DNA from: Actinomycetes bacterium
GTDB lineage: Bacteria > Actinomycetota > CALGFH01
Reading direction: 5' to 3'
Assembly: GCA_030152105.1 (NCBI GenBank)
Contig: JASLIH010000397.1
Location: 1 to 8,129 of the forward strand
DNA: 8,129 nt
The notes beneath the pieces are model-generated. The model had not been told where the DNA came from. It did not search any database and saw only the letters and a list, made by a program, of their open reading frames with translations. Both the position numbers and the translations under genes were made by a program. How positions within the stretch are numbered: the stretch's first letter is position 1; every line of letters starts with the position of its first letter. Positions 5,606 through 8,129 of the stretch are shown here, piece after piece.

Positions 5606-6715
5606 GTGTCCGTGGAGCGTCGTGTGGTCCTGCTGTCGAGGGATCCCGGACTGGCATCGATCACTGGACGGCTGCTCTCCAACGGCGACCGCATCGCCCA
5701 TTTCCGCTCGGCGGCCGAGCTCTCGAACTGGTCGACGCCCGTGGTGGCGGCCGTCGTCCTCGACAGCCGGCCTCAGGCCCGCCGCCTCAGCTACAAGCAG
5801 GTCCGCGACCGCTACGACGGGCCGCTGGTCATGCTGCTCGACAAGGGCGAGCGCCGGCCCGACCTGCCGCCCGACGGGGCCCGCCAGTTCCTGCACCGCC
5901 CGTTCAGGGCGGCCGAGCTGTCCAGGCTGCTGGTCACGCCAACCGCCGAGCTGGGGGCGTTCGAGGCGGCGATCATCGCCGCCTGGTCGCGCCACGCCAC
6001 CGCCGAGCAGGCGGTCAAGGCCAGGCGAGGCGCCTCCTACCGGATCAACTGGCGGCCGTCGCTGCGGCGGCGGGCCCGTGCCTGGGCGGCCACGGTCGTC
6101 GCCCTCATGGGCCTGCTGCTGGTGTTCGGCCTCAGTGGCCAGAGTCCCTGTACACCTGGGTGCACCAACTTCGGCGGCGCCGTCGCCGGGGCCGCCGAGA
6201 ACGAGTCCCCGCTGACCTCCTCCCCGCTGATCAAGTCGGGCGGCAGCGGCAACCGCGGCACCCCGGCACCCGGATCCTCGGGCGCCTCGTCCCAGCCCCC
6301 GACCCCCACCGGCGGCTTCCCGGTGGTCGCCGGGGTCGGCGGGCTGATCCAGTCCATCAACCCCATCTCCACCACCGACACCAGCCCGCCCTCGGGCCCC
6401 ACCAGCGTCGCCGGGGTCCCCGCGCCTCCGGGCACCAACCCGCCGCCTGGTACCAACCCACCCCCGACCACGAACCCCCCGGGCACCAACCCGCCGCCGA
6501 CAACCGGTCCGCCCACCACCACCCCACCCACGACAGCTCCGCCAACCACCGCCCCGCCGACGACGGCTCCTCCCACTACCGCCCCGCCGACGACGGATCC
6601 GCCAACCACCGCGCCTCCCACCACTCAGCCCCCGACGACCGCACCGCCGACCACAGCCTCGCCCACCACCGCACCCACCACGGCCGCCACCACGGCAGTC
6701 ACCGGCGGCGCCTGA
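5606..6715 (+). CDS. Receiver-like domain, membrane helix and Pro/Thr-rich outside stalk; function unknown
   Basis: This 369-residue protein has three parts. Residues 6-110 look like a degenerate response-regulator receiver domain: VVLLSRDP as strand 1, VVAAVVLDSRP with D53 at the phospho-acceptor position, PLVMLLD where the conserved Ser/Thr strand should be, and GARQFLHRPFRAAEL resembling the GAxxYLxKPF...EL motif with Arg in place of Lys. An Arg-rich stretch (153-158) and a helix (about 160-178) follow, so the receiver part should be cytoplasmic and the rest outside. The outer part starts with a close cysteine pair (C182, C186), then a Gly/Ser/Pro region, then PPTTA repeats to near the end. 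No kinase, DNA-binding or enzyme domain and no LPXTG anchor is seen. GTG 5606 is chosen because AGGGGA (5592-5597) lies 8 bases upstream; GTG 5612 is a close alternative. The receiver assignment rests on pattern only. Confidence 0.82.
   Translation: MSVERRVVLLSRDPGLASITGRLLSNGDRIAHFRSAAELSNWSTPVVAAVVLDSRPQARRLSYKQVRDRYDGPLVMLLDKGERRPDLPPDGARQFLHRPFRAAELSRLLVTPTAELGAFEAAIIAAWSRHATAEQAVKARRGASYRINWRPSLRRRARAWAATVVALMGLLLVFGLSGQSPCTPGCTNFGGAVAGAAENESPLTSSPLIKSGGSGNRGTPAPGSSGASSQPPTPTGGFPVVAGVGGLIQSINPISTTDTSPPSGPTSVAGVPAPPGTNPPPGTNPPPTTNPPGTNPPPTTGPPTTTPPTTAPPTTAPPTTAPPTTAPPTTDPPTTAPPTTQPPTTAPPTTASPTTAPTTAATTAVTGGA
6425..6673 (+). repeat. In-frame repeats encoding a Pro/Thr stalk (PPGTN/PPTTA units)
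   Basis: Bases 6425-6508 encode looser PPGTN, PPPGTN and PPPTTN units. Bases 6509-6658 encode ten 5-residue PPTTx units (15 bases each, mostly PPTTA), and one SPTTA unit follows to 6673. Codon choice differs between units (for example acc acc versus acg acg, ccg cca versus cct ccc). The copies therefore look old and kept at the protein level rather than freshly duplicated. Confidence 0.9.
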
Positions 6716-6769
6716 CCGCACCAGCGGGTCGGGCGCCGGACAGCGGCGGGTCGGGTCGGGCGCGGAGGC

Positions 6770-6795
6770 CCCGGGTCGGGCCCTTGGGACCCGGG
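6770..6795 (+). terminator. Inverted repeat after the Pro/Thr stalk gene, possible transcription terminator
   Basis: CCCGGGTC (6770-6777) pairs perfectly with GACCCGGG (6788-6795) across a 10-base loop, 55 bases after the stop codon. No T-run follows, so a classical intrinsic terminator is not shown. The surrounding spacer is rich in GGGTCGGG copies, which makes chance symmetry more likely. Confidence 0.3.
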
Positions 6796-6856
6796 ACGGC
6801 GTGCCAGATGCGTGAATGGGGCCGACATCCTGGCGGCGTTGAGTGTGGTTCTTCCG

Positions 6857-6862
6857 TAAGCT
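6857..6862 (+). promoter_or_regulatory. Possible -10 element giving a leaderless mRNA for the HTH_42 gene
   Basis: TAAGCT fits TAnnnT and ends 7 bases before the GTG at 6870, the distance at which transcription would begin at or next to the start codon. No ribosome site is visible before that GTG. No good -35 was found at normal spacing, so this is tentative. Confidence 0.3.
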
Positions 6863-6869
6863 CCGTGCC

Positions 6870-7988
6870 GTGAACCGACAGCCCTCCTCGACCCTGCTCG
6901 GGCGGCGCGCCCTCAACCGGGCGCTGCTCGAGCGCCAGCTCCTGCTGCGGCGGGTCCGTCGGCCGGCGGCCGAGGTGGTCGAGCACCTGGTGGGCATGCA
7001 GGCCCAGGAGCCTCGCGACCCCTATGTCGGCCTCTGGACCCGCCTGGAGGACTTCGACCCGGGCGAGCTCGGCGGCCTGGTCACCGACCGGCAGGTGGTC
7101 CGCAGCCCGCTCATGCGGACCACCATTCACCTGGTCAGCGCCCGTGACTGCCTCACCCTGGCGCCGCTGCTGCACCCGGTGCGGGAGCGGAACTTCTGGA
7201 CCGGCAGCCCATTCGGCCGACAGGTCAAGGGCGTCGACGTCGACGCCGTGCTCGCCGCCGGGCGGGCCCTGCTCGACGAGCAGCCCAGGACCAACGCCCA
7301 GCTCCGCGCCTTCATGGCCGAGCGCTGGCCCGACTGGGACCCGACCTCGCTGGCCTACGCCGTCCACCACCTGGTCCCGGTGGTCCAGATCCCGCCCCGC
7401 GGCGTCTGGGGCCAGAAGGGCCTGCCGACCTGGGCCACCACCGAGCGGTGGCTCGGCCGCCCGGTCGAGCAGGCCCCCTCGATCGACCGGGTCGTCCTGC
7501 GCTACCTGGCCGCCTTCGGCCCGGCCAGCACCATGGACGTCCAGGCCTGGTCCGGCCTGACCCGCCTGCGCGAGGTCACCGACCGGCTCCGCCCCAGCCT
7601 CCGCAGCTTCCGCAACGAGGCCGGCAAGGAGCTGTTCGACCTCCCCGACGCCCCCCGCCCCGACCCCGGCACCCCGGCCCCGGTCCGGTTCCTCCCCCAG
7701 TTCGACAACGTGGGCCTCTCCCACGCCGACCGTTCCCACATCTCCGGCGACGCCGCCGCCCGCTGGCCCGCCGACGACCTCCACTGGTCGGCCATCCTGG
7801 TCGACGGCTTCGGCGCCGGCGCCTGGCGCCTGGCCCGCGACGGCAGGGCTGCCACCCTCACGGTCCGGCTGTTCGACCGCCTGCCCGCCCAGGACGAGGC
7901 CGAGGTGGCCGAGGAAGGCGAACGCCTGCTCGCCTTCCTCGCCCCCGACGCCGAGCCCCGCGAGGTCCGGCTGGACGCGGCGGCCTAG
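6870..7988 (+). CDS. Winged-helix HTH_42 family protein, AlkZ-like DNA glycosylase candidate
   Basis: The 372-residue protein fits the HTH_42 (AlkZ/YcaQ) family of winged-helix proteins, some of which are DNA glycosylases that remove bulky alkylated bases or unhook crosslinks. The N-terminal pattern RRALNRALLERQLLL (12-26), then VVEHLVGMQAQEPRDPYVGLW (36-56) and RSPLMRTTIHLV (78-89), is typical. MQAQ carries a QAQ triplet (44-46) that matches the QΦQ catalytic motif described for AlkZ enzymes. Length is in the family's range. The C-terminal part has PVRFLPQFDN (271-280) and VDGFGAGAWR (311-320), also family-like. GTG 6870 is preferred over an in-frame GTG at 6843 because family members usually begin shortly before the RRALNRALL segment. 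The product is probably cytoplasmic. Many family members are uncharacterised, so glycosylase activity is inference. Confidence 0.88.
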   Translation: MNRQPSSTLLGRRALNRALLERQLLLRRVRRPAAEVVEHLVGMQAQEPRDPYVGLWTRLEDFDPGELGGLVTDRQVVRSPLMRTTIHLVSARDCLTLAPLLHPVRERNFWTGSPFGRQVKGVDVDAVLAAGRALLDEQPRTNAQLRAFMAERWPDWDPTSLAYAVHHLVPVVQIPPRGVWGQKGLPTWATTERWLGRPVEQAPSIDRVVLRYLAAFGPASTMDVQAWSGLTRLREVTDRLRPSLRSFRNEAGKELFDLPDAPRPDPGTPAPVRFLPQFDNVGLSHADRSHISGDAAARWPADDLHWSAILVDGFGAGAWRLARDGRAATLTVRLFDRLPAQDEAEVAEEGERLLAFLAPDAEPREVRLDAAA

Positions 7989-8129
7989 CCCTCGATGTTC
8001 GACATGACGTGCTTGATGCGGGTGTAGTCCTCGAACCCGTACAGCGACAGGTCCTTGCCGTAGCCGGAGTGCTTGAAGCCGCCGTGGGGCATCTCGGCGA
8101 CCAGGGGGATGTGGGTGTTGATCCAGACG
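7985..8129 (-). CDS. Aldehyde dehydrogenase, C-terminal end only (aminobutyraldehyde dehydrogenase-like)
   Basis: Only the last 47 codons plus stop are inside the window; the gene continues beyond base 8129. The reverse strand encodes VWINTHIPLVAEMPHGGFKH, then SGYGKDLSLYGFEDYTRIKH. This is the conserved C-terminus of NAD(P)-dependent aldehyde dehydrogenases, where the N-T-H/MPHGG/SGYGKD pattern lines the substrate tunnel and the oligomerisation segment. The wording EMPHGG...SGYGKD.S.YG.EDYT is closest to what I recall of gamma-aminobutyraldehyde and betaine-aldehyde dehydrogenases, enzymes of polyamine or choline breakdown. The substrate cannot be fixed from this piece; the catalytic Cys and Glu lie outside. 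Its TAG stop shares the CTAG at 7985-7988 with the stop of the convergent HTH_42 gene, so the two coding regions overlap by 4 bases including stops. Confidence 0.9.
   Translation of the reverse strand, partial: VWINTHIPLVAEMPHGGFKHSGYGKDLSLYGFEDYTRIKHVMSNIEG

Noticed and set aside
6425..6673. Short repeats considered as a CRISPR array
   Set aside because: The units are 15 bases with no unique spacers and stay in frame as PPTTA codons.
5551..6997. Long open frames over the Pro/Thr stalk gene, including a His/Pro-rich + frame and a Gly/Arg-rich - frame
   Set aside because: The repeats produce long stop-free frames in every phase. Only the + 5606 frame has a ribosome site, a receiver-like start and a proper membrane helix.
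6699..7784. A 361-codon minus-strand open frame opposite the HTH_42 gene
   Set aside because: It is the shadow of a gene with clear family motifs on the other strand.

Overview
The window is very GC-rich. Its codon third positions are strongly G/C, starts are often GTG, and several Shine-Dalgarno sites are clear. The gene set fits a high-GC Gram-positive lineage, probably an uncultured or deep-branching actinomycete: a menaquinol:cytochrome c reductase of the split b6f-like type, an Rv0577/CFP30B-like double VOC protein, a TetR/acyl-CoA dehydrogenase pair, a Pro/Thr-rich exported stalk and an AlkZ-like HTH_42 protein. The phylum assignment is an inference.

Region 1 (1-2695, + strand) is the 3' part of a respiratory operon. 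It encodes the C-terminal (subunit IV-like) part of cytochrome b, cut by the window edge; a Tat-type Rieske iron-sulfur protein; a membrane-anchored monoheme cytochrome c with two helices; and a three-helix membrane protein that I do not recognise. The genes are 3 to 24 bases apart. The fourth protein lies exactly where an accessory subunit or assembly factor of the bc complex would be expected.

Region 2 (2711-5478) begins with a convergent junction, where an imperfect 23-base palindrome contains the stop codons of both flanking genes. On the minus strand an acyl-CoA dehydrogenase gene is followed 18 bases later by the double-VOC gene, probably as one transcript. A TetR-family regulator is transcribed divergently from the dehydrogenase. 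The 92-base divergent spacer holds two tandem TAC(C/T)G-NN-CGGTA palindromes 15 bp apart, so the regulator probably controls itself and the dehydrogenase/VOC unit.

Region 3 (5606-6715, + strand) is a single gene with an unusual build: a degenerate response-regulator receiver-like domain, one membrane helix, then a long outside Pro/Thr stalk made of PPTTA repeats, with no recognisable output domain.

Region 4 (6870-8129) holds an AlkZ-like winged-helix protein with a QAQ motif, possibly translated from a leaderless mRNA. It is convergent with the 3' end of an aldehyde dehydrogenase gene on the minus strand, and the two stop codons overlap in one CTAG.

No tRNA, rRNA, CRISPR array, insertion sequence or transposase was seen. 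There is no gene-free stretch longer than 300 bases. The two largest spacers, 5479-5605 and 6716-6869, contain only weak inverted repeats and promoter-like motifs.
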